This document shows, one piece after another, positions 7,466-14,741 of a DNA stretch of 19,325 bases. How positions within the stretch are numbered: the stretch's first letter is position 1; each line of letters opens with the position of its first letter. Position numbers and translations under genes: made by a program. The DNA comes from Pseudomonadota bacterium (GTDB taxonomy: Bacteria; Pseudomonadota; Gammaproteobacteria; Steroidobacterales; Steroidobacteraceae): assembly GCA_021850555.1 (NCBI GenBank), contig JAJZLX010000503.1, positions 3,209-22,533 on the forward strand, given 5' to 3'. The notes below the pieces were generated by a model. It saw only the letters and a list, made by a program, of their open reading frames with translations, ran no database searches and was not told where the DNA came from.

Positions 7466-9367
7466 ATGAACGCCAATCTCACTGATGCGGTGCCGTCGCG
7501 TAAGAATGCGGCGCCGGCATCACCCGTGTACTTCTCGTCGGCTGAGCGAACGCTTTTCGGTTGGGTGCACGCTCCGGGTCGCGAGCCGGCAGCCGACTTC
7601 GGCGTGGTCATCTGCAAGCCGTTTGGCTACGAAGCACTGTGCGCGCATCGCGGCGTAACGGCGTTCGCGGACGCAATCAGTGCGACTGCGGTACCGGTCC
7701 TGCGATTCGACTATGCAGGAACCGGGGACTCCTCGGATATCGACTGCCGGGCGAATCAGATCGAAACGTGGGTGCGTGATATCTCGTCTGCGGTGGCCGA
7801 GCTTCGCCGCCGGACGGGCGTTCGCCGAGTGTATCTGCTCGGCTTTCGGCTCGGCGCGTTGCTCGCCGCCGTCGCCGCTCGAGAGACCAGGGCCATATCC
7901 GGACTTGTTCTGATCGCTCCCGTCGTGAGCGGTGGCAGCTACGTGCGTGAGGCGCGTACGCTCCAGTTGGCGGCCGCCGCCGCCGAAGCGTCCGCCGCAC
8001 AGGACTGTTCGCTCAAAGGACAGTGTGTCCCTGATGGTCTCGAGGTGGCCGGGTATTCACTCTCGGCGGCGTCGCTCGCCGCGTTGTCGAGTCTGGATGT
8101 GAGAAATTGCGAATTGGAGTCGGTGTCGGATCTGCTGATAATCGATCGCAATGACCTGCCGGGCGCCAAGACATGGACGGATCTCTTGAGGCAGCGAGGA
8201 CATCGAGTTGACTATCACGCGATGCCGGGTTTCGTCGAAATGATGTTGACTACGGCCTACTTCGCGAAGGTGCCGCAAGGGATGCTGCAGGCGACGTGCG
8301 ACTGGTTTCGGCGGCAAGCCGCCGGCTCGCAGCCGGCAAGCCCGCGGGAGAGATCTGATTTCACTCAACCGCCGGTGAGGGAGCAGACGTCGCTGCATCT
8401 GCCGGCCGCGGGGAGCTGCGGTGCATCGATCGTCGAAAAGGCGGTGTTCTTGTCGGCCGAGACGGGCCTCTTTGGAATCGTGTCGCACCCACGGAAAGAC
8501 GAAGTCCGCCGACGCGCCGTCATTCTGCTCAATACAGGCGCGGATAGCCACGTCGGCGCCTGCGATCTCAGCGTTGTGCTTGCCCGCCGCTGGGCGCGCC
8601 GGGGGTACTTTGTCCTGCGAATGGACTTGTCGGGGCTCGGAGACAGCGATACGCGGCCCGGACAGGTTGAAAATGAGGTATTCCCGCCGGAAGCGCTCGA
8701 AGATATCGGAGCGGCGATAGGATTCATGCGCGGTCAATACGAAGTCAGAGAGATCACGCTCGCAGGAGTGTGCTCGGGTGCCTTTCACGCGCTGCGTGCC
8801 GCAGTTGCCGGTTTGCCGGTGCAGCGGATCTTGATGGTCAATCCGCAGAATTATTTCTGGCGGCGAGGCGGGACGCTCGGGGATTTGCAACCGGTGGAGA
8901 TCGTTCGAAATCCGAAAGTGTACAAGCGACGAATTCTCTCGCCGAGCGCCTGGAGGAGGCTGCTGAGTGGAAAGGTGGAGATTTCCCGCATTTTGAAAAT
9001 CTACATGCGGCGGCCGTTGCTCGCGATCGAGTCGGTCTTTCGCGATGTCGCCCGCAGCTTTGGCGTCCGTCTGAGACGCGATCTGGGGCGTGAGCTGGAA
9101 GACATAGTCGGGCGAGGCATCCGGGTGGTGTTTGTGTTTGCCCGTGGCGAGCCCGGATTGGATCTTTTGAAGATTGAAGCGGGAACGGCGATCAGGCGGC
9201 TCGGTGAGCTCTGCCGCATCCGCATCATCGACAGTGGCGATCACACCTTCACCCGGCGCGGACCACGGAAAATTCTGGAGGACGTCCTGAGCGAGGAGCT
9301 GTTTTTGACGCACCGTCAGGTCGATTCAACAGTGGTGTCGGGTTCGGCGGGTCTTCGGTCGATCTGA
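7466..9367 (+). CDS. Exosortase-associated protein with two fused alpha/beta-hydrolase domains (copy 1)
   Basis: The 633-residue protein holds two alpha/beta-hydrolase domains in series. Domain 1 (about 20-285) shows FDYAGTGDS and GFRLGA, where the nucleophile position is Arg128. Domain 2 (about 325-610) shows MDLSGLGDSD, GVCSGA with Cys436 as predicted nucleophile, and GDHTF with His593. Domain 1 resembles exosortase A-associated hydrolase 2 (GLRLGA-type) and domain 2 hydrolase 1 (a Cys-nucleophile type), both from my memory of those families. Their chemistry is unknown; roles in transfer to or release from exopolysaccharide or sorted proteins are inferred. There is no signal peptide. It is paralogous to the inverted gene at 12536-14434. 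A strong ribosome site supports the start. Confidence 0.8.
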   Translation: MNANLTDAVPSRKNAAPASPVYFSSAERTLFGWVHAPGREPAADFGVVICKPFGYEALCAHRGVTAFADAISATAVPVLRFDYAGTGDSSDIDCRANQIETWVRDISSAVAELRRRTGVRRVYLLGFRLGALLAAVAARETRAISGLVLIAPVVSGGSYVREARTLQLAAAAAEASAAQDCSLKGQCVPDGLEVAGYSLSAASLAALSSLDVRNCELESVSDLLIIDRNDLPGAKTWTDLLRQRGHRVDYHAMPGFVEMMLTTAYFAKVPQGMLQATCDWFRRQAAGSQPASPRERSDFTQPPVREQTSLHLPAAGSCGASIVEKAVFLSAETGLFGIVSHPRKDEVRRRAVILLNTGADSHVGACDLSVVLARRWARRGYFVLRMDLSGLGDSDTRPGQVENEVFPPEALEDIGAAIGFMRGQYEVREITLAGVCSGAFHALRAAVAGLPVQRILMVNPQNYFWRRGGTLGDLQPVEIVRNPKVYKRRILSPSAWRRLLSGKVEISRILKIYMRRPLLAIESVFRDVARSFGVRLRRDLGRELEDIVGRGIRVVFVFARGEPGLDLLKIEAGTAIRRLGELCRIRIIDSGDHTFTRRGPRKILEDVLSEELFLTHRQVDSTVVSGSAGLRSI

Positions 9368-9415
9368 TCCAGTTGGCGCGGGGCGCGAAACAAGAAGATC
9401 CCGTTCGGCGGCACG

Positions 9416-10360
9416 CTATGACTGTCCGGGTTGGGCGCTCGGGGCTCTCGCGTATTCCCGGTGCCGCCAACCCCAGAGAATGGAAAGCTTCCCGAAATTC
9501 GCGCTGGCTTTGACCAGCCAAGCCGCGGCGTGATGGCGTCCCAGGGGAAAGGTGAGGCCCGCAAGCACCCCGGCGACCAGCATCTGCGCCAGGGCGCGCA
9601 GGTAGAAGAGCAGGCGGCCTGGTCCGCTGATGGGCCGGAAACGGCCGTTGACCACCGCGCGCGCGAAGCCCTGACCGCCGCCGAGCGCGCGTTGCATCAG
9701 CCAGCGGAGCGTCAAACGCTTGGGCTCGATCGGCTCGAAGACAGGCGCGGCTTCGTACCACACGATGCGCGCCCCCTTATGCGCCAGGCGCACGAGCAGG
9801 TCGCCGTCTTCGCCTCCCATGAGACCGAACGCCGGATCGAAAGGACCGGGCTCGCCCCGCATCCAGTCGGCGCGCAACAGCACGTTGCCGAAGCGCATGC
9901 AGTTGAGCGGGACGGTCGCCCCGCTCTGCTGGTGTGCGAAGTCGTAGAAGCGGCCCCGTCGGATCCATGCGGGTGCGGTCGTCGGGACTTGCGGCTCGAC
10001 AGGCGCCAGCACACCGTCGGCTGAATACGTTTCCGCCGCTTCAAGGAGCCGCCTGAGCCACTCTTGGGGCGCGCGCTCGTCGTCGTCGATGAAGGCGAGC
10101 CATTCGCAGGCGGCGAGCTCCACGGTGCGGTTACGTGTCAGCGCAATGTTCGGCTGTGGCTGGACGTCGTAATCCAGCCGCAAGCCGTTTGCCGAGAGCC
10201 GGAATTCCTCGACGATGGCTCGAGCGCCACCGGCCGCATCGTTGTCCACGACGACAATTTGATCCGGCAGCCGTTCCTGGTGCGCGAGATCTGCGAGCAG
10301 AGCGCGAAGGCGTTCGTTGCGCCGGTAGGTCGGGATGCAAACGCTGACTGTGCCGGTCAC
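9416..10360 (-). CDS. Family 2 glycosyltransferase
   Basis: The 314-residue protein starts VSVCIPTYRR, the beta-1 strand of a GT-A fold, followed by QIVVVDND, and the metal-binding aspartates in FIDDDERAP (Asp92-94). GGEDGD (182-187) supplies the likely acceptor-side ED pair. A hydrophobic segment near 245-265 (LAQMLVAGVLAGLTFPLG) may anchor it to the inner membrane. It should add a sugar to a lipid- or polymer-linked acceptor in the cytoplasm. GTG 10360 is the only in-frame start that keeps the whole N-terminal strand, but no Shine-Dalgarno is visible. It lies 145 bases downstream of the VPEID-CTERM gene on the same strand and ends facing the first double-hydrolase gene. Confidence 0.88.
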   Translation of the reverse strand: MTGTVSVCIPTYRRNERLRALLADLAHQERLPDQIVVVDNDAAGGARAIVEEFRLSANGLRLDYDVQPQPNIALTRNRTVELAACEWLAFIDDDERAPQEWLRRLLEAAETYSADGVLAPVEPQVPTTAPAWIRRGRFYDFAHQQSGATVPLNCMRFGNVLLRADWMRGEPGPFDPAFGLMGGEDGDLLVRLAHKGARIVWYEAAPVFEPIEPKRLTLRWLMQRALGGGQGFARAVVNGRFRPISGPGRLLFYLRALAQMLVAGVLAGLTFPLGRHHAAAWLVKASANFGKLSILWGWRHREYARAPSAQPGQS

Positions 10361-10459
10361 TGCGGGTGCGGGAACTTGTGCGGCTTTGATATCCGCAACC
10401 CTACTGAAGGGGAGGGGCGAACTTCAAGCGGCTGTGGTGCGCTGGAACCCGCAGCGCAA

Positions 10460-10503
10460 GCCCCCCCCTGGATTGCGGCGAGCGTTGAAAGGTGCGGGGG
10501 GGC
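10460..10503. repeat. C8/G7 homopolymer tracts forming a G:C hairpin
   Basis: A run of eight C (10461-10468) and a run of seven G (10496-10502), with flanking G10460 and C10503, can form an 8-bp all-G:C stem with a 28-base loop. It lies just past the end of the VPEID-CTERM gene and before the glycosyltransferase start on the minus strand. It may attenuate transcription between the two. Such tracts are also slippage-prone. Confidence 0.5.
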
Positions 10504-10505
10504 GG

Positions 10506-10802
10506 CTACTTCGGTGCTCGGCGTCCGCGAGCAACCGCCAGCCCGCCCGCGAGCAGAGTCAGTGCCACCATGGCACCGGCCGGATCGAGTTCCGGTGCCG
10601 CAACAGGGCCCGTGCTTTGACCCTGATCGGGATCAGCGGTGTTGACGCAATACCAATACCAGTCCTCAACCTGCTCGCCGAACTGGTCGAGCCAGTTGTC
10701 CGTCTGTTGAATCCAGCTCTGGCTCGGCGGCGGCGAAGTGGTGTTCGCGTACGCTACCGTGGCGCCGAGTGAGAGGGCCAATATCCCGAGGAACTTGCGC
10801 AT
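10506..10802 (-). CDS. VPEID-CTERM sorting-domain protein (exosortase E substrate)
   Basis: The 98-residue protein has an N-terminal signal peptide (MRKFLGILALSLGATVAYA, cleavage likely after Ala19), a short polar body rich in Trp, Tyr, Gln and Asp with one Cys (Cys52 in WYWYC), and a C-terminal sorting signal: APELDP (69-74), a hydrophobic helix (about 75-91) and a basic tail (RGRRAPK). This is the tripartite layout of exosortase substrates, with APELD matching the VPEID consensus of exosortase E systems. It should be exported by Sec, held in the inner membrane, cut at the motif by XrtE and released to the envelope or matrix. GGAGAAG at 10814-10808 is a good ribosome site. It lies in the minus-strand group acyltransferase - VPEID protein - glycosyltransferase. 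Confidence 0.88.
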   Translation of the reverse strand: MRKFLGILALSLGATVAYANTTSPPPSQSWIQQTDNWLDQFGEQVEDWYWYCVNTADPDQGQSTGPVAAPELDPAGAMVALTLLAGGLAVARGRRAPK

Positions 10803-11135
10803 TTTTTCTTCTCCAGCTCCGAGTGTGGCTCTCCGGCCTCCCTTTCCAGGACGGCAGCATCATAGCGTGCCTGTCGGCAAAAGGAAACAGCCGCGCCGGC
10901 GAGCTGCGTTATCTCAAATCCTCAAATCCGCTGTGGCGACTCTAGCGTAGCCACTGCTGCCCGGGCAGCGCGGCTGCCGCGAGCCGCTTGACCGGAAAGG
11001 CGCGCGCTCGAAGTCCTTCGCCAGCCGGCGGCGCATGAGGGATCCGCGGCAGGCCGGGGCCCGGGCCACCGCGACAGCCGAACGCGCTGAGCGCTAGCTC
11101 TTGAGGCGGCAGGCCAGGGCCTTGGAGGCGGATGC
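10803..11135. other. 333-bp leader region of the VPEID-CTERM gene
   Basis: No recognisable gene lies here on either strand; overlapping short frames are Arg/Ala/Pro-rich chance frames. The part nearest the gene (10803-10930) is less GC-rich and holds the ribosome site and a candidate promoter. The rest (10940-11135) follows the end of the acyltransferase gene. Confidence 0.55.
10859..10871 (-). promoter_or_regulatory. Candidate promoter of the VPEID-CTERM gene
   Basis: Read on the minus strand, GGCACGCTATGAT ends 56 bases before the ATG. TATGAT is a close match to a sigma-70 -10 box, but no good -35 is visible. GGCACG with a GC 11 bases further downstream also resembles a sigma-54 -24/-12 element with one base too many in the spacer. 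Exosortase A substrates are often sigma-54 controlled, but I cannot decide between the two readings. Confidence 0.3.
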
Positions 11136-12539
11136 TCAAGCCGGACCGCGTCCAAGCACGCCATCTGCGCCATCGGCACTGGCGCGCCGATGGGGCGATT
11201 CGGTCTCGCGCACGAACGGAAAGGTGCTGGCAAATTCCCGCGAGGAAAGGCAATCGCACCGCCCTCGCCGAGCCTCGGCCAGCCATTGAGAGAGCTGTCC
11301 GCGGCTCACGAGGACATCCTGCGCGCCGGCTTCGCCGCCCTGCGGATCGACTGGCTCGGGGGCGGGTGAGCCGTTCGCCTGCCTTGCGGGATTGAGGCGC
11401 TGGCGCTCCCGCTGCCGGATCGGCACGGCCTTTCGCCGCAGGTCACCGAGCCAACGATGCAGATAGGGTGCGCTGGGAACTCTGTACACTTGAACCGCGA
11501 GCAGCGGTGTCACATCCGCGAGCCACTGGCGCTTGTAATAGGAAAATCCCGACAGCAGGTTCAGAAACCGGTGCTGCCGCTCGATCGCCCGGTGCACGGC
11601 CAGCATCATGATCGCAGAGCCCGGTGCCACCGCGTGGAACCGGCGGTCGTAGGCGATCTGCAGCGCGTACGATCCCGCCCCGGAGCCTGTGTCGAACGTG
11701 CCGACGAGGCTCCCGGCAATCGGCAAGCCGTCGATGAGCAGCAGGGTCGCCTCGAGCCTGAATGGCTCCCCCGCGGCGAACCAGTCCCGGTAGTAGGCCA
11801 GCGCTTGCGGATCGAAGCCCACCGCATGGTCGCAGGAGGATTTCCAGCTGCGCCGCTCGATGTCGCAGTAAAGGGCGAGCAGGGCGGAAGCGTTCGCCGG
11901 GTCGGAGGAGTACAACACTTCCAGCTCGCCGCTTGCGAAGAGCTTGCGCATCTGCCGCTTGACATTGGCTCGAAACTTTCGTTCGAGCGCCTCGAGGTAT
12001 TGCTCGACGCTGGACCACTGGATCGGAACGGTGCAGTTCTCCCAATTCTCGAACTCGCGCACAGCCAGCCCGCGCACAGCCGTCTCGCGAATCATCCGGC
12101 GAAGGATTGACGCGCCGTCCTGTTGTCCGAATTCCAGATAATCCCATCGGCGGCGCTGCGCGATGAGGAAGCAATAAAGCGCATGCGCGATCTCTTCCAG
12201 GTACTCCCGTGCCGCCACGATGCATGGACGATCGAAGTCGCGGGTGACGAGAAATTCGAGTCGCCGCGCCGGCAGGCCGAAAAAGCGCGTCGTCGTCTCC
12301 TTTAGGGCTAGAAAGCCGACGAGCGATTCCCCTGTGAAAGCGCCGAGGAACCAGAGTTTCCCGGGCGCTGTATGACGAGAGAAGGAGGCGAAGCGAACCG
12401 CACGCTCGAGGTGCGCATAGGTCGCGAAAGGCGAGGGCCGAGGTGATGCGAGGTTGAGAGCGTCGATGCACGGGGCAAGCGGCGCAACGTCCGCCAGCTC
12501 GTGAAAGCGGCGGATTTCCACGCCGCCACCGCGGGTCAC
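11136..12539 (-). CDS. GNAT-type acyltransferase (BioF2 / CelD-FemAB-like) of the exosortase locus
   Basis: The 467-residue reading from GTG 12539 overlaps the stop of the upstream double-hydrolase gene as GTGA, implying coupling. The GTG at 12521, preceded by GGTGGCGG, is an alternative. Residues about 7-365 look like the double-GNAT BioF2/CelD fold: KLWFLGAF...LVGFLALK in the first half, then RKFRANVKRQMRKLF, ATLLLIDGLPIAGSLVG and YDRRFHAVAPGSAIMMLAV (the acyl-donor-binding region), ending LNLLSGFSYYKRQW. Such proteins are common in exopolysaccharide and PEP-CTERM loci and are thought to acylate polysaccharide or peptide precursors; the substrate is unknown. Residues about 370-467 are a Pro/Arg-rich tail with no recognised domain. 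There is no signal peptide. Confidence 0.78.
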   Translation of the reverse strand: MTRGGGVEIRRFHELADVAPLAPCIDALNLASPRPSPFATYAHLERAVRFASFSRHTAPGKLWFLGAFTGESLVGFLALKETTTRFFGLPARRLEFLVTRDFDRPCIVAAREYLEEIAHALYCFLIAQRRRWDYLEFGQQDGASILRRMIRETAVRGLAVREFENWENCTVPIQWSSVEQYLEALERKFRANVKRQMRKLFASGELEVLYSSDPANASALLALYCDIERRSWKSSCDHAVGFDPQALAYYRDWFAAGEPFRLEATLLLIDGLPIAGSLVGTFDTGSGAGSYALQIAYDRRFHAVAPGSAIMMLAVHRAIERQHRFLNLLSGFSYYKRQWLADVTPLLAVQVYRVPSAPYLHRWLGDLRRKAVPIRQRERQRLNPARQANGSPAPEPVDPQGGEAGAQDVLVSRGQLSQWLAEARRGRCDCLSSREFASTFPFVRETESPHRRASADGADGVLGRGPA

Positions 12540-14434
12540 GGCGCCGTCCGTAGCAGTTCCTCGGTCAGCGTATCGATCATCGTCTGCCGTGGGCCCAGGC
12601 GCGCAAACGTGTGATCCCCGGACTTGATCAAATGGATGCGGCAATGCGGGGAAAGGTCTCGCAGAGCAGAGCCCGCCTGCAGCTGCAGCAGCTCCAGCCC
12701 GGGCTCGCCCTGGGAGAACAGGAATGTCATGTGGATGCCACGCGCGGCGATCTCTCGCAGCTCGCGATCGAGGTCGTTGCGTAAGTGCAGCCCGAGGCGT
12801 CGTAATGCGTGGCGCACTGCGGCCTCGATCGCGATCGTCACGCGGCGCGCGTACAGCACGGGAATCCGCCGGATATCGACCTTTCCCTGCAGGACCTTGA
12901 GCCAGGCTTGGAGGGATAGGACCTTCCGGCGGTAGATGTGGGGGTTTCGTATGGCTTCGGCGATGTCCATGCCACGCCCCTTGGCGGCGGTCAGCGGGCG
13001 GTACTGCTCCGGATTGATGAGCAGGAGCTGCCGGATCGGGAAGCCCTCTATGGCTGCCCGCAGCGCATGGTAGGCACCGGAGCAGATGCCGGCCAGCGTG
13101 ACGTGATCGATGTGGTACTGGTTACGGACAAAGTCTATCGCGCTTCGGATGTCGGTGAGCGCCTCGGCAGGCAGGACATCGTCCATGCGACGCAGTGGCC
13201 GCGTCGCGCTGTCGCCGATCCCTGCGAGGTCGAAACGCAGTACAAGAAGCCCTCGCCGCGCCCATAGACGGGCGAGGCTTACGTAGACTCGGCTGACACC
13301 GATGTGATGATCGGCGCCGACGCTGAGGAGAATGACGGCACGCGCGCCTTTTGCGCCTGTCGGGGGCTCCGTCACTATCCCGAACAGCTCGCGCTGCGAG
13401 TCGACGAAGACCGGGCGTTCGACGAAGCCGTCCGCCGCGCAAGCGCGACCGCCGAATCCTCGTGCGCTTGCGGCTACCGTGTCGTCTGCGTCCGGTTGCG
13501 CAGCCTTCGCCGCCCACGCCGGAGCCGCCGATGTTGTCCTGTCGATGAGCCAACGTCGAACGCTGTCGAGCAGACAGGCAGACACCCGCGAGAGGTGCGG
13601 GGGCGTCATGGTGAGCTCAAGATAGCCTGTGGCGAGCGCGTAATGCACCGTGGCGCCTCGTTGCGCGAGCCTTCCGGCCCATTCGCGCGCGAGCGGCAGG
13701 CGGTCGTCGTCGAGAATCATCGTCTCACACGTCGCAAGCGGCTCGTGTGCAGTCAGATCGAGCGTTTCCAGCGCGCGGACCGTGGCGGCCGACAGTCTAT
13801 GACCGATCACGTCCATGGAACCATCGGGTGGGTTCAATTCGAGACGCTGTGCCGCCCCGAGAGCTGCTCCTTCGGCGGTGAGCATTCCGGCAACCTGCAT
13901 CGCGCGCAGCTCACGCAGGCAGTGGCGGCCGGTGACGATGGGCGCCATGAGAAACAACGAGCCAATATCACTGCATCGGTTTGCAACGATCGCCGCGAGC
14001 GTCGCGCCCAGCCGGACACCGAGCACGCACATGCTAGTGACCGACGTTCGCTCGCGCACCGCCTGAAGTGCGGCGATGACGTCCTGAGACCACTGGGCCA
14101 GCTGGTCGGCGTCCGAATCGATGTCCGGCGAATCGCCGGTGCCGGCGAAGTCGAAGCGCAGCGCGGGCACGCCGATCTCGGCGGCGGCCTCTGCGAAGCA
14201 GCGCAGGCTCCGATGGGCGCAGATCGACTCGTAGCCGAACGGATTGCAGATCACCAGCGCGAGGTCGCGGTACCGGCCGCTTGGGCGGTGCAGCCAGCCA
14301 AAAAGCTCAGTGCCTCTCGATTGGAAATAGAACGCGTCAGCGCGCGCCGCTTGGCGCTCAAACGCGACACGGCGCTCGGGCCTCGCCGTCGTTTGACCTG
14401 CATCGCATCGGACTATCGGCAGCGCATTGTTCAT
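12536..14434 (-). CDS. Exosortase-associated protein with two fused alpha/beta-hydrolase domains (copy 2)
   Basis: The 632-residue paralogue of the 7466-9367 gene has the same architecture. Domain 1 (about 35-300) shows FDFAGTGDS and GVRLGA, with Arg141 at the nucleophile position. Domain 2 (about 335-630) shows FDLAGIGDSA, GICSGA with Cys451, and GDHTF with His608. Strong local agreement with copy 1 includes GEPGLELL, NPxxYRRK and CSGAYHALRAA. The linker (about 300-335) is Ala/Asp-rich and differs. ATG 14434 is the only sensible start; no Shine-Dalgarno is seen. It is followed without a gap by the acyltransferase gene (GTGA overlap) and is divergent from the GT4-type gene. Its function is inferred only from exosortase A-associated hydrolases. 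Confidence 0.8.
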   Translation of the reverse strand: MNNALPIVRCDAGQTTARPERRVAFERQAARADAFYFQSRGTELFGWLHRPSGRYRDLALVICNPFGYESICAHRSLRCFAEAAAEIGVPALRFDFAGTGDSPDIDSDADQLAQWSQDVIAALQAVRERTSVTSMCVLGVRLGATLAAIVANRCSDIGSLFLMAPIVTGRHCLRELRAMQVAGMLTAEGAALGAAQRLELNPPDGSMDVIGHRLSAATVRALETLDLTAHEPLATCETMILDDDRLPLAREWAGRLAQRGATVHYALATGYLELTMTPPHLSRVSACLLDSVRRWLIDRTTSAAPAWAAKAAQPDADDTVAASARGFGGRACAADGFVERPVFVDSQRELFGIVTEPPTGAKGARAVILLSVGADHHIGVSRVYVSLARLWARRGLLVLRFDLAGIGDSATRPLRRMDDVLPAEALTDIRSAIDFVRNQYHIDHVTLAGICSGAYHALRAAIEGFPIRQLLLINPEQYRPLTAAKGRGMDIAEAIRNPHIYRRKVLSLQAWLKVLQGKVDIRRIPVLYARRVTIAIEAAVRHALRRLGLHLRNDLDRELREIAARGIHMTFLFSQGEPGLELLQLQAGSALRDLSPHCRIHLIKSGDHTFARLGPRQTMIDTLTEELLRTAP

Positions 14435-14741
14435 GCTGATGCAGTAGCGACCAATGGGTGTTGATCGCTGTTTTTATCGCGACGCTACGTGCTCGTCGGG
14501 GCATCATACATCGTGAAATGTGCATATGTATAGAGTCGTGATCTGGAAATCGCCGATCATGTGATTTTTGTCAGCATATGTGATGGATGAAGCCGCGGCG
14601 GCGGCGATCGCTTTCAGCGCATCGCGAGTGTGTTACAGGTGTTTTGAACCATTGGCGGTAAAACTGACGCCGTGGTAAGCGGAACGCGCGACCGTGTTAT
14701 TATTAGCATATGAAAATTCCGCGGAATTCCGGGGCGGCGCA
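14435..14741. promoter_or_regulatory. 307-bp divergent regulatory region with repeated GCATATG
   Basis: The gap between the divergent double-hydrolase gene and the GT4-type gene is visibly AT-richer than its surroundings. GCATATG occurs three times (14522-14528, 14574-14580, 14706-14712), each containing the palindrome CATATG. The first two lie 52 bases apart. TTGAAC at 14644-14649 is a possible -35, but no matching -10 follows at normal spacing. The region probably holds promoters for both directions and may bind a regulator. Confidence 0.45.

Noticed and set aside
13304..14464. 386-codon plus-strand frame opposite the second double-hydrolase gene
   Set aside because: It is fully antisense to a gene with clear domain motifs, and its product is Arg/Ala-rich with no recognisable domain, as expected in GC-rich DNA.
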